Positions 1 through 9,786 of a stretch of 64,000 nucleotides of DNA are shown here, piece after piece. The stretch lies in assembly GCA_024636495.1 (NCBI GenBank), contig JAGXGZ010000081.1, positions 24,685 to 88,684 of the forward strand, written 5' to 3'. The notes beneath the pieces were generated by a model that was not told where the DNA came from, searched no databases, and worked only from the letters and a program-made list of their open reading frames with translations. How positions within the stretch are numbered: position 1 is the stretch's first letter; every line of letters begins with the position of its first letter. The position numbers and the translations under genes were made by a program. This DNA is from Roseobacter sp. (GTDB taxonomy: Bacteria; Pseudomonadota; Alphaproteobacteria; Rhodobacterales; Rhodobacteraceae).

Positions 1-179
1 TGGCGCGTCATTTTGAGGAACGTCTGGACGTGGCGGGGTTCTTTTTCCCCGAACACAAAGCGACCAGCATGAAGGTTAATTTGCGCAATATGTGGTCGCG
101 ATTGCCGCTCACACGCGCGGATGTGCAAATGTTGCACGGCACCCTGCGACAGATGGTGCGTTGGAAAGAGCGCGGCTAG
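1..179 (+). CDS. C-terminal end of a TrmJ-type tRNA/rRNA 2'-O-methyltransferase (partial)
   Basis: The gene is cut by the window edge; the readable frame begins at base 3 and ends with TAG at 177-179. The visible 58 residues contain FFFPEHK, LRNMWSR and LPLTRADVQMLHG. This is the pattern at the C-terminus of TrmJ (SPOUT-class tRNA Cm32/Um32 methyltransferase), where a phrase like 'RNLRNMF.R..LT..E...LHG' closes the protein. The SAM-binding knot is outside the window, so the family call rests only on this tail. It lies 56 bases upstream of ctaA on the same strand. Confidence 0.65.
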   Translation, partial: ARHFEERLDVAGFFFPEHKATSMKVNLRNMWSRLPLTRADVQMLHGTLRQMVRWKERG

Positions 180-235
180 ACCTTTGGGCGCGCGTGTCTT
201 ACTTCTGCGGTGCAATATAGCAGACAAGAGGCAAC

Positions 236-1390
236 ATGGCTCAGACACGGAAGCTTTTTGAGGAAGTTGGCGACGCGCAGGCAGCAAGGCCCGTGGCGCA
301 AACCGGAGGAATTGATCGTGGGCGCGGTGGCGCGCGGGGCGCGATCCGGATTTGGTTGTTTATCTTATTTGCGCTGGTCTTTGTGATGATCGCCGTCGGC
401 GGGCTGACACGGCTGACCGACAGTGGGCTTAGCATCACTGAATGGCGCCCCTTTTCAGGCGCGCTACCACCCCTGAGCGAGGCGGACTGGCAGTCTGAAT
501 TCGCGAAATACCAGCAGATCGATGAATTTCTGGTGCAAAATTCATGGATGCAACTGCATGATTTCAAAGTAATTTACTGGTGGGAATGGGGTCATCGTCA
601 ATTGGGTCGGGTCATTGGCCTTGTCTGGGCAATCGGCTTTTTCTGGTTCCTGCTTCGGCGTCAGATCCCCACGGGTTGGACACCGCGTTTGCTGCTGCTT
701 GGCGGGCTTGGCGGGATGCAGGGGGCGATCGGCTGGTGGATGGTTTCTTCTGGTGTGACCACGGGCGAGGCGACGTTGGACGTGGCAAGCTACCGCTTGG
801 CGACGCATCTGGGGCTGGCGTTTGTCATTCTAGGCTTCATCACCTGGTACGCCTTGCTGTTGGGGCGGTCCGAGACGAACCTGATGCAGTCAAGGCGCAC
901 GAAAGAGGGTAAGCTATTTGGTCTGTCTACGGGTCTGCTGCATTTCGCTTTTTTGCAGATTTTGCTGGGGGCGCTGGTCGCAGGGATCGATGCGGGGCGG
1001 TATTTTGTCGATTGGCCGTTGATGCAAGGTCAGTTCTTTCCGCCTGACGCACTGAATATAGTCCCGGTCTGGCGGAATTTCTTTGAAAATCCCGGTCTTG
1101 TGCAGTTCATGCACCGCATGGCGGGCTATCTGCTTTTTGCCTTTGCCGTGGTCGTCTGGCTGCGCGGACGTACATCGGCGCACCCCAATACGCGCAAATC
1201 CTTTAATTGGATGATGCTGGCAATGACGGGGCAGATTGTGCTGGGCATCGTCACGGTGCTGAACGCAGCGCCTGTCCATATTGCGATTTGGCATCAGGTG
1301 CTGGCTGTGGTTTTGTGGGTCATGATCCTGCGATCCCGCTTTCTGAGCGCCTATCCCATTCCAGCATCCGTGAGAGGAAAAACCAAATGA
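236..1390 (+). CDS. ctaA: Heme A synthase (COX15/CtaA family)
   Basis: Integral membrane enzyme that oxidises the C8 methyl of heme O to a formyl group, giving heme A for cytochrome aa3 oxidase. The 384 residues include about eight hydrophobic segments. Candidate heme-ligand histidines lie at H108 (QLHDFK), H120 (EWGHRQLGR), H191 (ATHLGL), H293 (FMHRMAGY) and H353 (IWHQVL). The early GGLTRLTDSGLSITEWRP block is typical of the alphaproteobacterial type 2 subgroup. A soluble N-terminal tail of about 37 residues precedes the first membrane helix. The stop overlaps the next start (ATGA at 1387-1390), so translational coupling with the peptidase gene is likely. Confidence 0.95.
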   Translation: MAQTRKLFEEVGDAQAARPVAQTGGIDRGRGGARGAIRIWLFILFALVFVMIAVGGLTRLTDSGLSITEWRPFSGALPPLSEADWQSEFAKYQQIDEFLVQNSWMQLHDFKVIYWWEWGHRQLGRVIGLVWAIGFFWFLLRRQIPTGWTPRLLLLGGLGGMQGAIGWWMVSSGVTTGEATLDVASYRLATHLGLAFVILGFITWYALLLGRSETNLMQSRRTKEGKLFGLSTGLLHFAFLQILLGALVAGIDAGRYFVDWPLMQGQFFPPDALNIVPVWRNFFENPGLVQFMHRMAGYLLFAFAVVVWLRGRTSAHPNTRKSFNWMMLAMTGQIVLGIVTVLNAAPVHIAIWHQVLAVVLWVMILRSRFLSAYPIPASVRGKTK

Positions 1391-2862
1391 GTGCTTTCGA
1401 TGATCTGATGGCGTTTCAACGCGAAACCGAGGCTTTGGGCCAGATCGCAGGCCGTTTGGGCTGGGATCAGGAAACCATGATGCCCCGCGGTGCTGCCCCG
1501 CAGCGGGGCGAGGAAATGGCGGCCATGGAGGGAGTGCTACACGCGCGCCGTGTCGACAGCCGCATCGGTGATTGGCTTGAGATGATCGATGAGGGCCATC
1601 TTGACGCGGCCGGCAGCGCACAATTGCGCCACATCCGCCGCAGCCATGCCCGCGCCAGCAAGGTGCCCACTGCATTGGCAGCACGGATTGCGCGGGTAAC
1701 CTCGGAAGCGCAAGGCATTTGGGCCGAAGCGCGGGCCGCAGATGATTTCAAAGCTTTCGCACCGACATTGTCCGAGGTGATCACACTGAAGCGCGAAGAG
1801 GGGATGGCTCTGGCGGCGGGCGGCGATATCTATGATGCGATGCTGGACGATTATGAACCCGGTGCCACCGGGGTCGAGCTTGAGGCGATGTTCGGTGCGC
1901 TGCGCCCCGAATTGACCCGTCTGCGCGAAGCTTTTCGCGGGGCTGAGGCTCCGCCGATGCTTGAGGGGAAATTCGACGAATCCGCGCAGATGAAGCTGAC
2001 GCGGCAGCTGGCGAAAACCTTTGGCTATGACATGAGCAAGGGCAGGGTGGACAAGGCCGTGCATCCTTTCTCAAGCGGGTCTGGCCTCGATGTGCGGATC
2101 ACGACGCGCACGAATGAAGTTGATCCTTTCAATTGTTTCTATTCGACAATCCACGAGGTTGGTCATGCCTGTTACGAGCAGGGGATCAATCCAGCCTATC
2201 TGCTGACGCCCCTTGGCAATGGCGTGTCGATGGGCGTGCATGAGAGCCAAAGCAGAATCTACGAGAACCAACTTGGCCGCAGCCGTGCGTTCACCGGTTG
2301 GCTTTATGGTCAGATGCGCGACGCCTTCGGGGATTTCGGCGTGGCGGATGAAGACATGTTTTACCGGATCGTGAACCGTGTCTCTGATGGGTTTATCCGG
2401 ACCGAAGCAGATGAGCTGCAATATAACCTGCATGTCCTTTTGCGCTTTGATCTGGAACGTGCCTTGATGGGGGGGGATTTGCAGGTCGATGATCTGGAAA
2501 CCGCGTGGAATGACCGGTTCAAAGCAGATTTCGGCTTTGAGGTCGACAAGCCCTCTAACGGGGTGTTGCAAGATGTGCATTGGTCCGTAGGTCTGTTTGG
2601 CTATTTCCCGACCTATTCACTGGGAAATGTGTATGCAGGGTGCCTGCATGACGCGTTGCGCGGTGATCTACCCGATCTTGATATGCAACTGGCGCAAGGC
2701 GAGACAGAGGCCGCGACGGGATGGCTGCGAGCCAATGTACAGACCCATGGTGGGCTTTACGCGCCAAAAGAAGTTATCACACGTGCAACGGGAAGCACCC
2801 CAAGCGAAGCGCCTTTGCTGGCGTATTTGACGTCAAAATTTAGCGCACTTTACAAGTTATAG
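1387..2862 (+). CDS. Carboxypeptidase Taq-type metallopeptidase (family M32)
   Basis: Zinc carboxypeptidase that trims single residues from peptide C-termini in the cytoplasm. The 491-residue protein has the HEXXH zinc motif as HEVGH at residues 256-260 and the family's second motif HESQSR from residue 285. Length matches the M32 family (about 490-510). The frame is open 60 codons further upstream, but that part lies inside ctaA and is not M32-like. The ATG at 1387, overlapping the ctaA stop, gives a normal N-terminus (MSAFDDLMAFQ). The physiological substrate is unknown. Confidence 0.93.
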   Translation: MSAFDDLMAFQRETEALGQIAGRLGWDQETMMPRGAAPQRGEEMAAMEGVLHARRVDSRIGDWLEMIDEGHLDAAGSAQLRHIRRSHARASKVPTALAARIARVTSEAQGIWAEARAADDFKAFAPTLSEVITLKREEGMALAAGGDIYDAMLDDYEPGATGVELEAMFGALRPELTRLREAFRGAEAPPMLEGKFDESAQMKLTRQLAKTFGYDMSKGRVDKAVHPFSSGSGLDVRITTRTNEVDPFNCFYSTIHEVGHACYEQGINPAYLLTPLGNGVSMGVHESQSRIYENQLGRSRAFTGWLYGQMRDAFGDFGVADEDMFYRIVNRVSDGFIRTEADELQYNLHVLLRFDLERALMGGDLQVDDLETAWNDRFKADFGFEVDKPSNGVLQDVHWSVGLFGYFPTYSLGNVYAGCLHDALRGDLPDLDMQLAQGETEAATGWLRANVQTHGGLYAPKEVITRATGSTPSEAPLLAYLTSKFSALYKL

Positions 2863-3065
2863 GCGATAAGTGCGGTTATTTCGCTCTTTAGCGGGGCCTA
2901 TTAAGTATTGAGTTTCTGGTTAACGTGATAGAGAATGTTTAAATTATGGGCAGTTCCCAGAAAAAACGACAATCAACACATTCATGCGAGCCGAAATTAT
3001 TTCAATAAAATCAGCGGGTGACCCTTAAATCATCATATTTTCAGCCGTCTGGGTTGCATGAAGAT

Positions 3066-3090
3066 GTTTGCAAACAGCAAGCATATATGC
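3066..3090. promoter_or_regulatory. Two adjacent 10-bp palindromes upstream of the small secreted protein gene
   Basis: GTTTGCAAAC at 3066-3075 and GCATATATGC at 3081-3090 are each perfect 10-bp palindromes, with centres about 15 bp apart, 47-71 bases before the start codon at 3137. They lie in an AT-rich non-coding stretch (2863-3136) that otherwise shows no gene. They could be operator half-sites or chance; no core promoter was identified with confidence. Confidence 0.3.
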
Positions 3091-3136
3091 GATAGAATTA
3101 TTAAGAGATTATTTTTCGTAATTTGGAGATCTACAA

Positions 3137-3460
3137 ATGACACGTTTCACAGCACTCACAGCAGCCCTTCTTTTGTCCGCTGGCGTGGCTTCTGCGCAAG
3201 ATACAACCGCTGCAAACGTTGGTGGCGCATCCGGCGTTCCCGGCTACCCAACAACTGTTATCGGTGCAAACGGCATCACATATGCATGTGGTCCGTTGAC
3301 TGGTGGCGTATACAACTGCGTTACAGCAGGTAACGCTGCGGCCGCAACTGGTGGCGCATTCGGTGGCATCGGTGCAGGTGGCGTTGCGGGTCTGGTTGCA
3401 GCAGTTGTTGCAGTTGCAGCAATCGCGAACAACGACTCTGCCGCGACAACAACCAATTAA
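3137..3460 (+). CDS. Small secreted Gly/Ala-rich protein of unknown function
   Basis: 107 residues. An N-terminal signal peptide is clear (hydrophobic core TALTAALLLSAGVASA, predicted cut after ASA-Q at about residue 21). The mature part has two cysteines about 15 residues apart (YACGP...YNCVT), which could form a disulfide. A hydrophobic Gly/Ala segment of about 35 residues follows, then a polar Asn/Thr-rich tail ending TTTN. The RBS GGAG lies 9 bases before ATG, and a strong terminator follows at 3488, so it is a single-gene unit. I do not recognise the family; the tail segment could insert in a membrane or self-associate. Confidence refers to it being a real gene. Confidence 0.75.
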   Translation: MTRFTALTAALLLSAGVASAQDTTAANVGGASGVPGYPTTVIGANGITYACGPLTGGVYNCVTAGNAAAATGGAFGGIGAGGVAGLVAAVVAVAAIANNDSAATTTN

Positions 3461-3487
3461 ATATACGTCAATCTGACGTTATTAAGA

Positions 3488-3517
3488 TGCACCACTTTCT
3501 AAGTGGTGCATTTTTTT
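3488..3517 (+). terminator. Rho-independent terminator of the small secreted protein gene
   Basis: A perfect 10-bp stem (TGCACCACTT at 3488-3497 with AAGTGGTGCA at 3501-3510), a TCT loop and seven T residues at 3511-3517. Confidence 0.92.
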
Positions 3518-3530
3518 GTGCTTATAGTCC

Positions 3531-3574
3531 TTTGAAAAATAATGGGTCGCTAAGCGTTTTAGCTTAGCGACCCA
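3531..3574 (-). terminator. Terminator of gyrA
   Basis: A perfect 13-bp stem (TGGGTCGCTAAGC at 3543-3555 with its complement at 3562-3574) lies 26 bases past the gyrA stop. On the minus strand it is followed by ATTATTTTT, the expected U-tract side. Confidence 0.85.
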
Positions 3575-3599
3575 ATTTAATGTGTAGAGTTTTAAAGTC

Positions 3600-6362
3600 T
3601 TAGACGTCGGTGCTGTCGTCACTTTCATCTTCAACATCATCACCCTGATCTGCAATCCAGGCAACGCTGACCACAACTTCGCCTTTGCCAGTATCAAACA
3701 CCTTCACCCCACCAGCACTGCGTGACCGGAACGAAATGCCTTCAACGGGGACGCGAATCGATTGTCCTTTGGATGTCGCGAGCATGATCTGATCGTCCAT
3801 CTCTACAGGGAAGGAGGCGACGATATCACCGCCGCGCATCGCTTTGTCCATCGCCGTCACACCCAAACCGCCGCGCCCACGCACCGGATAGTCATGGCTG
3901 GACGACAGTTTGCCCGACCCTTTTTCCGAAATCGTCAGCAACAGATTTTCAACCGCTGACATCTCGGCATAGCGTTCCTGGCTGATCGTCGCATTGGCGT
4001 TGACCTCTTCCTCGTCCGAGGTGCTTTCGGCATCATCCGCTATCCCGGCCATTGCACGGCGCATCTTGAGATAGGCTGACCGTTCATCCGACGTCGCATC
4101 AAAGTGGCGGATGATCGACATGGAAACCACCTTGTCATCGCCGTTCAGCTTGATGCCGCGCACCCCGACCGACGCGCGGCTGTTGAACACGCGCACATCT
4201 GTGGCAGGAAAGCGGATCGCACGGCCGGAATTCGTGACCAGCATCACATCATCATCATTCGACGCGATGCGTGCATTGATCAGCGTTGTTTCGGCGTGAT
4301 CGTCCTCGAATTTCATCGCGATCTTGCCATTACGCATGACGTTGGTGAAATCCGACAGCTTGTTTCGCCGGACGGTGCCTGCGGAGGTGGCGAATACCAC
4401 CTGCAGGTCGTCCCAGTCTTTTTCATCGCGGTCCACTGGCATGATCGCCGCAATCGACACACCAACGGGGATCGGCAGGATGTTGACGATCGCCTTGCCC
4501 TTGGACGTACGGCTGCCCTGAGGCAGGCGCCAGGTTTTCAGCTTGTAGACCATCCCATCGGTTGTAAAGAACAACAGCTGCGTGTGGGTGTTGGCAACGA
4601 AAAGCGTGGTGACCACGTCTTCTTCTTTGGTCTGCATACCCGACACGCCTTTGCCACCGCGGCGCTGGCTGCGGAAATCAATCAAAGGGGTGCGCTTGAT
4701 ATAGCCGCCAGATGTCACCGTCACGACCATATCTTCGCGCGCGATCAGGTCTTCGTCATCCATGTCACCGGACCAATCCACGATCTCGGTGCGGCGCGGG
4801 ACGGCGAACAGGTCTTTCACCTCGGCCAATTCGTCCGAGATGATGCCCATGATCCGCTCGCGGCTGCCCAAAATCTCAAGGTATTCCTTGATCTTCTTGG
4901 CCAGCTCTTCCAGCTCGTCGGTGACTTCTTTCACGCCGATCTGGGTCAAGCGCTGCAAGCGCAATTCCAAAATAGCGCGGGCTTGCGCCTCTGACAGGTT
5001 GTAGGTGCCATCGTCATTGGCGGTATGGGTCGGATCGTCGATCAAAGCGATATAGGGCAGGATATCACGCGCTGGCCAGCGCCGTGTCATCAGCTTTTCA
5101 CGCGCTTCCCCTGCATCGGCAGAGGACCGGATGGTCGCGACAATTTCGTCGATGTTTGTGACGGCCACGGCCAGACCACACAGGATATGGCTGCGTTCAC
5201 GCGCCTTGCGCAGCAAAAACGCGGTGCGACGCGCGACCACATCTTCGCGGAAGTCGATGAAATAGGTCAGGAATTTGCGCAATGTCAGCTGTTCAGGGCG
5301 GCCACCGTTCAGCGCCAGCATGTTACAACCGAAATAGGTCTGCATTGGCGTGAAACGGTAGAGCTGGTTCATCACCACCTCGGCGGTCGCATCGCGCTTG
5401 AGTTCAATCACGACACGCACACCGTTACGGTCGGATTCGTCTTGAACGTGGGCGATGCCTTCGATCTTTTTCTCGCGGACCTGTTCCGCGATCTTTTCGA
5501 TCATGGTGGATTTGTTCACCTGATAGCAGATTTCGTCGATGATGATTGCAAAGCGGTCTTTGCGGATTTCCTCGACCCGGGTTTTGGCGCGCATGATGAC
5601 GCTGCCACGCCCCTCAAGGTAGGCTTTGCGTGCACCGGCACGGCCCAGCATGATGCCGCCTGTGGGAAAATCGGGGCCGGGGATATATTCGATCAGGTCT
5701 TCCGAGGTGAGATCGGGGTTTTCGATCAGCGCCTGACAGGCATCAATGACCTCGCCCAAGTTATGCGGCGGAATGTTGGTGGCCATACCGACAGCAATAC
5801 CGCCCGCGCCATTGACCAGCATGTTGGGGAACCGTGCAGGCAGAACCGTAGGCTCACGTTCCTTACCATCGTAGTTATCGATGAAATTGACGGTTTCTTT
5901 GTCCAGATCGGACGTCATGAACGACGCGACCTTGTCCAGCCGCGATTCTGTATACCGCATCGCCGCAGCGCTATCGCCGTCCATCGAGCCAAAGTTGCCC
6001 TGACCGTCGATCAGCGGCAGCGACATGGAAAAATCCTGCGCCATCCGCACCAGCGCGTCGTAGATCGCGCTGTCACCATGGGGGTGATACGAGCCCATTA
6101 CGTCGCCCACAGACTTCGCAGACTTGCGGTAAGTCTTGTCGTGGGTAATGCCTTTTTCATACATCGAATAGATGATGCGGCGGTGAACCGGTTTCAGGCC
6201 ATCACGAAGGTCAGGAATGGCGCGCGAAACGATGACCGACATGGCGTAATCCAGATAGGATGTACGCATCTCGTGTTCGATTGTAACCGTCGGGCCATCA
6301 TAAACAGGGCGCGCTGGCGGGATTTCGTCATCGTTTTCAGGTGTTTCTGGCGTGTCGTTCAC
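3600..6362 (-). CDS. gyrA: DNA gyrase subunit A
   Basis: The A subunit of gyrase cuts and religates DNA during ATP-driven negative supercoiling. The 920 residues carry the catalytic tyrosine Y137 (MRYTES) and the quinolone-resistance region [10 protein letters not shown]. Residues S98 and D102 correspond to E. coli S83 and D87 and are of the sensitive type. The GyrA-box QRRGGKG is in the C-terminal half, followed by the beta-pinwheel repeats. Relative to E. coli the protein has about 15 extra N-terminal residues and an acidic insert ([12 protein letters not shown]) in the C-terminal domain. The C-terminus is acidic ([14 protein letters not shown]). The promoter should lie in the 160-bp gap to the radical SAM gene. 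Confidence 0.98.
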   Translation of the reverse strand: MNDTPETPENDDEIPPARPVYDGPTVTIEHEMRTSYLDYAMSVIVSRAIPDLRDGLKPVHRRIIYSMYEKGITHDKTYRKSAKSVGDVMGSYHPHGDSAIYDALVRMAQDFSMSLPLIDGQGNFGSMDGDSAAAMRYTESRLDKVASFMTSDLDKETVNFIDNYDGKEREPTVLPARFPNMLVNGAGGIAVGMATNIPPHNLGEVIDACQALIENPDLTSEDLIEYIPGPDFPTGGIMLGRAGARKAYLEGRGSVIMRAKTRVEEIRKDRFAIIIDEICYQVNKSTMIEKIAEQVREKKIEGIAHVQDESDRNGVRVVIELKRDATAEVVMNQLYRFTPMQTYFGCNMLALNGGRPEQLTLRKFLTYFIDFREDVVARRTAFLLRKARERSHILCGLAVAVTNIDEIVATIRSSADAGEAREKLMTRRWPARDILPYIALIDDPTHTANDDGTYNLSEAQARAILELRLQRLTQIGVKEVTDELEELAKKIKEYLEILGSRERIMGIISDELAEVKDLFAVPRRTEIVDWSGDMDDEDLIAREDMVVTVTSGGYIKRTPLIDFRSQRRGGKGVSGMQTKEEDVVTTLFVANTHTQLLFFTTDGMVYKLKTWRLPQGSRTSKGKAIVNILPIPVGVSIAAIMPVDRDEKDWDDLQVVFATSAGTVRRNKLSDFTNVMRNGKIAMKFEDDHAETTLINARIASNDDDVMLVTNSGRAIRFPATDVRVFNSRASVGVRGIKLNGDDKVVSMSIIRHFDATSDERSAYLKMRRAMAGIADDAESTSDEEEVNANATISQERYAEMSAVENLLLTISEKGSGKLSSSHDYPVRGRGGLGVTAMDKAMRGGDIVASFPVEMDDQIMLATSKGQSIRVPVEGISFRSRSAGGVKVFDTGKGEVVVSVAWIADQGDDVEDESDDSTDV

Positions 6363-6522
6363 GTAATCTGCCTAGCTCTTGCTGGTTCTATATATTGGGG
6401 TTTTGTATAGCAGACAGCGCAGATAGGGTGCAATGCTTGTGACAGCGCTTATTAGCGCAGATTAAGGCAGACTTCCTAAGCCTTTGAATTTACTTAAGAC
6501 TAATTCGTCGGGAATTTCGCTT

Positions 6523-7476
6523 TCAGGCCGCACAACTGGCACCGCCCAAGACACAGAATTTCGCGCAATGAGGGTGGTTGAGCGCCACGTCTTTTTCGGC
6601 CTCTTCTAGGCTGGTCCCCAGCTCGAATTCTGCCGAATACGGCAACAGGGTACAGGCCAGTACGGCGGGCTTGTCAGCGCCCTTGCGTTTGACCACCATG
6701 CGCGAGCTTGAACACATTACTGCGTCTGGTGACTTGTTGAGGATACCCCAGCAAGCGGTTGTTATTTCTGGAACTTCGACGGTTTCATCCATCTCGGGGA
6801 ACAGCACTGTCATACCGGGATCGCTGGCATCAATATCAAATCCGTGTTCGGCATAAAAGGCACCATAGCCGGCGCGGCTGTCTTGATCACTGGCCCCGAA
6901 AACCGACCGACCGGCGACAGCCATGCGAAATTCGTTGTCGCGCAGCCATTTCATGCCAATCACGGTTTTATCCAAGGCACCTTTGCCACGTTCCGCGTCA
7001 TGCAGATCCGTGCGGTAGTGATCGACGGAAATTCGCAATGTCAGCTTGCCGGGGTAGGCTGCGTTCAGTCGTTTCAGCCCATCGCGCATTGATGGACGCA
7101 TCATAGGGCGCATGGCATTTGTCAGGATCAAAACGTCATAGCCTTCGGCCAATGACGCCTCGGTGATGTCAATCATTTGCGGGTTCATAAAGGGTTCGCC
7201 GCCGGTAAAAGCGATCTCGGTCACGGGCCAGTTGCGGGTCTTGATCTGGCCCAGATAATCGCGCACCTCATCGGCAGTGATATAGACCAACGCGTCGTTG
7301 GTCGGGCTGGACGCGATATAGCAGTTCACGCATTCGATGTTGCACAGCGTGCCCGTGTTGAACCACAGCGTCTGAGGGTTTGTCAGGCTTACGGTCGCTC
7401 TGTCTTCGCCTTTTGCAGTCACCAAGGGGTCTTGGAATTTGCCTGCATTCGCCTCAACGACATCTTTCATCAACAC
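6523..7476 (-). CDS. Radical SAM protein of unknown substrate
   Basis: 317 residues. The CX3CX2C cluster motif is C45, C49, C52 (TLCNIECVNC), followed by the SAM-contact motif FTGGEPFMNP. The C-terminal third holds further cysteines (ACWGIL, VMCSSSR, ACTLLP, HCAKFCVLGGASC), suggesting an auxiliary iron-sulfur cluster as in SPASM/Twitch proteins. The first codons are GTG TTG ATG; AAGGG lies 4 bases before the GTG, so the start could be 7476 (GTG) or 7470 (ATG). No peptide-precursor gene is visible beside it, so a peptide-modifying role is not supported. Reaction unknown. Confidence 0.88.
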   Translation of the reverse strand: MLMKDVVEANAGKFQDPLVTAKGEDRATVSLTNPQTLWFNTGTLCNIECVNCYIASSPTNDALVYITADEVRDYLGQIKTRNWPVTEIAFTGGEPFMNPQMIDITEASLAEGYDVLILTNAMRPMMRPSMRDGLKRLNAAYPGKLTLRISVDHYRTDLHDAERGKGALDKTVIGMKWLRDNEFRMAVAGRSVFGASDQDSRAGYGAFYAEHGFDIDASDPGMTVLFPEMDETVEVPEITTACWGILNKSPDAVMCSSSRMVVKRKGADKPAVLACTLLPYSAEFELGTSLEEAEKDVALNHPHCAKFCVLGGASCAA

Positions 7477-7648
7477 TCAACCCTTAAATCGTTCCGGTGG
7501 TTTTTCTTTTCCTATGGGAATGGTAAAAGCAAGAAAACCCCGTGTATTCTTTTGCACAGACTTGTGAAGCGTTGGAATACTTGTATGTTTGCGCTAACAT
7601 AGATTAAAATATCCCAAATGCCGCATTTGCGCGGCAAGGAGCTTTCCG

Positions 7649-9118
7649 ATGGTCTCACGCGTCATTCCTGTCGATCCCTTCGATCTCGTGATTTTCGGCG
7701 GAACAGGTGATCTGGCGCGTCGCAAGATCCTGCCGGGGCTGTTTCGGCGTTTCTGCTCAGGCCAGATGCCCGAAAATGCCCGTATTATCGGCGCAGCGCG
7801 GACCGAAATGGATGCTAATGGCTACCGCGAGATGATTGCGGCGGCGATTGCCGAATTCAACGCCGATTTCGACCATGAAACGGGGCAGCTTGAACGCTTT
7901 CTGGCGTCTTTGGATTATGTTGCTATTGATGCCAAAGGCACGGATGGCTGGGCTGATCTGCAAAAGCTGATGGCAGGCACGGACCGGATTGAGGCGTATT
8001 ACTTTTCTGTATCGCCCTCTTTGTTCGGCGATCTGGCAGAGCGTTTGCAGCAATGGGGTATGGCCGACGCGCGCAGCCGCATCGTGGTGGAAAAACCTTT
8101 TGGCCGCGATCTGGCCACGGCAAAGGCGTTAAATGCAACCTTGGCCAAGTATTTCGACGAAAGCCAGATTTACCGTATCGACCACTATCTGGGCAAGGAA
8201 ACCGTCCAAAACCTGATGGCTGTGCGCTTTGGCAATATGCTGTTCGAGCCGCTTTGGAACAGCCAGTATGTGGATCACATCCAGATTACGGTGGCCGAAA
8301 CCGTTGGCGTGGGCGGCAGGGGCGAATATTACGACAAGTCCGGTGCGATGCGGGACATGGTGCAAAACCACCTGATGCAATTGCTGTGTCTTATCGCGAT
8401 GGAACCACCAGCGCGGTTTGACCCTGACGCTGTGCGCGACGAAAAACTAAAGGTTATTCGGGCACTTGACCCAGTATTGCCTCACCATATTTCGCGGGGG
8501 CAATATCAGGCTGAACCGTGCAACGAGACTGAACACCCCGGCTACCGCACGGCTGTGGGGGATCCGCGGTCGCGCACCGAAAGCTTTGTTGCGCTAAAGA
8601 CCCATATCAGCAACTGGCGGTGGGCGGGCACGCCGTTTTATCTGCGCACGGGCAAGCGTATGGCGGCCCGGTCGTCCGAAATCACCGTTGTTTTCAAGGA
8701 AACGCCGCATTCGATCTTTGCCGAAGACGCGGGGCGTCATCGAAATGTTCTCTCGATCCGGTTGCAGCCGAACGAAGGGATCACCTTGGGCGTGACAATC
8801 AAGGAGCCGGGGCCGGGCGGGATGCGTCTGATCGATGTGCCGCTCGACATGACGTTTGCCGATGCGCTTGGCCCTGAAAGCGCCGAACAGGTCGACGCCT
8901 ACGAGCGGTTAATCATGGACGTCATCCGGGGGAACCAGACGTTGTTCATGCGCGGTGACGAGGTAGAGGCCGCTTGGGCTTGGACGGACCCGATTATTCA
9001 GGGCTGGGAGGCGCGCAATGACGTGCCCAAGCCTTATGATAGCGGGTCAGATGGCCCAACGGACGCAATCGAGTTGATGCGCCGCGACCAGCGCAAATGG
9101 CGGGAGCTTTCCAAATGA
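7649..9118 (+). CDS. zwf: Glucose-6-phosphate 1-dehydrogenase
   Basis: Oxidises glucose-6-phosphate to 6-phosphogluconolactone with NAD(P)+, the entry to the Entner-Doudoroff and pentose phosphate routes. The 489 residues show the Rossmann motif GGTGDLA (residues 17-23) and the active-site signature RIDHYLGKE from residue 176. The RBS AAGGAG is 9 bases before the ATG. First gene of a zwf-pgl-pgi operon; its stop overlaps the pgl start (ATGA). Confidence 0.97.
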   Translation: MVSRVIPVDPFDLVIFGGTGDLARRKILPGLFRRFCSGQMPENARIIGAARTEMDANGYREMIAAAIAEFNADFDHETGQLERFLASLDYVAIDAKGTDGWADLQKLMAGTDRIEAYYFSVSPSLFGDLAERLQQWGMADARSRIVVEKPFGRDLATAKALNATLAKYFDESQIYRIDHYLGKETVQNLMAVRFGNMLFEPLWNSQYVDHIQITVAETVGVGGRGEYYDKSGAMRDMVQNHLMQLLCLIAMEPPARFDPDAVRDEKLKVIRALDPVLPHHISRGQYQAEPCNETEHPGYRTAVGDPRSRTESFVALKTHISNWRWAGTPFYLRTGKRMAARSSEITVVFKETPHSIFAEDAGRHRNVLSIRLQPNEGITLGVTIKEPGPGGMRLIDVPLDMTFADALGPESAEQVDAYERLIMDVIRGNQTLFMRGDEVEAAWAWTDPIIQGWEARNDVPKPYDSGSDGPTDAIELMRRDQRKWRELSK

Positions 9119-9786
9119 AGTTTATAGAATATGCCGATCGCAATGTGTTGGCGCGCGATGTCGCCAATATTCTGGCTGTTGAACTGGAAAACGCGTTGCA
9201 AAGGAACGACAGCGTCAGTCTTGCAGTGCCTGGAGGGACCACACCGGGCCCTATTTTCGACAGCTTGAATGGCGCGCAACTTGATTGGTCTCGTGTGCAT
9301 GTGATGTTGACCGATGAACGCTGGGTTGCCCCCGATCATGATATGTCGAATGCACGATTGCTGCGCCAGCGCTTGTTGGTAGGCCCTGCAGCGGCTGCCG
9401 CATTCACCCCGTTCTTTGTTGACGGGCTGACCGCCGCAGAGGCGTCGGAGGATTTGTCGGCTGCGATTGCCCCACATTTGCCCTTGTCGGTTTTGGTGCT
9501 GGGAATGGGAGCAGACATGCACACGGCATCGCTGTTTCCGGGATCACAGGGGCTGGAGGCAGCCATGGCGGACAACGCTCCCGCGATCTGCCCGATAAAC
9601 GTCGAGGGCCAAGACATCGGGCGCATAACCTTGTCACGGGCTGCGCTGGATGCGGCACAGTCAAAACATCTGGTCATATTCGGCCAAGAGAAACGCGCGG
9701 CGGTAGAGCGGGCCATGACCTTGCCGGACCATGAGGCCCCCATCGGCGCAGTATTGAAAGAGGCGGTAGTCCATTGGGCAGCATGA
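9115..9786 (+). CDS. pgl: 6-phosphogluconolactonase
   Basis: Hydrolyses 6-phosphogluconolactone made by Zwf. The 223 residues contain the family motifs VPGGTTP, LTDERWV and [15 protein letters not shown], and length is typical of DevB-type enzymes. The frame is open six codons upstream, but the ATG at 9115 overlapping the zwf stop gives the normal N-terminus. Its own stop overlaps the pgi start at 9783. Confidence 0.95.
   Translation: MKFIEYADRNVLARDVANILAVELENALQRNDSVSLAVPGGTTPGPIFDSLNGAQLDWSRVHVMLTDERWVAPDHDMSNARLLRQRLLVGPAAAAAFTPFFVDGLTAAEASEDLSAAIAPHLPLSVLVLGMGADMHTASLFPGSQGLEAAMADNAPAICPINVEGQDIGRITLSRAALDAAQSKHLVIFGQEKRAAVERAMTLPDHEAPIGAVLKEAVVHWAA

Noticed and set aside
5025..6410. 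461-codon open frame antisense to gyrA, and a 296-codon one at 4104-4994
   Set aside because: They run opposite to the unmistakable gyrA frame. Their translations are His/Asp-rich with no domain, a typical codon-bias shadow.
6523..7476. Radical SAM peptide-modifying (RiPP) system
   Set aside because: No small precursor gene, transporter or protease is adjacent; the neighbours are gyrA and zwf.
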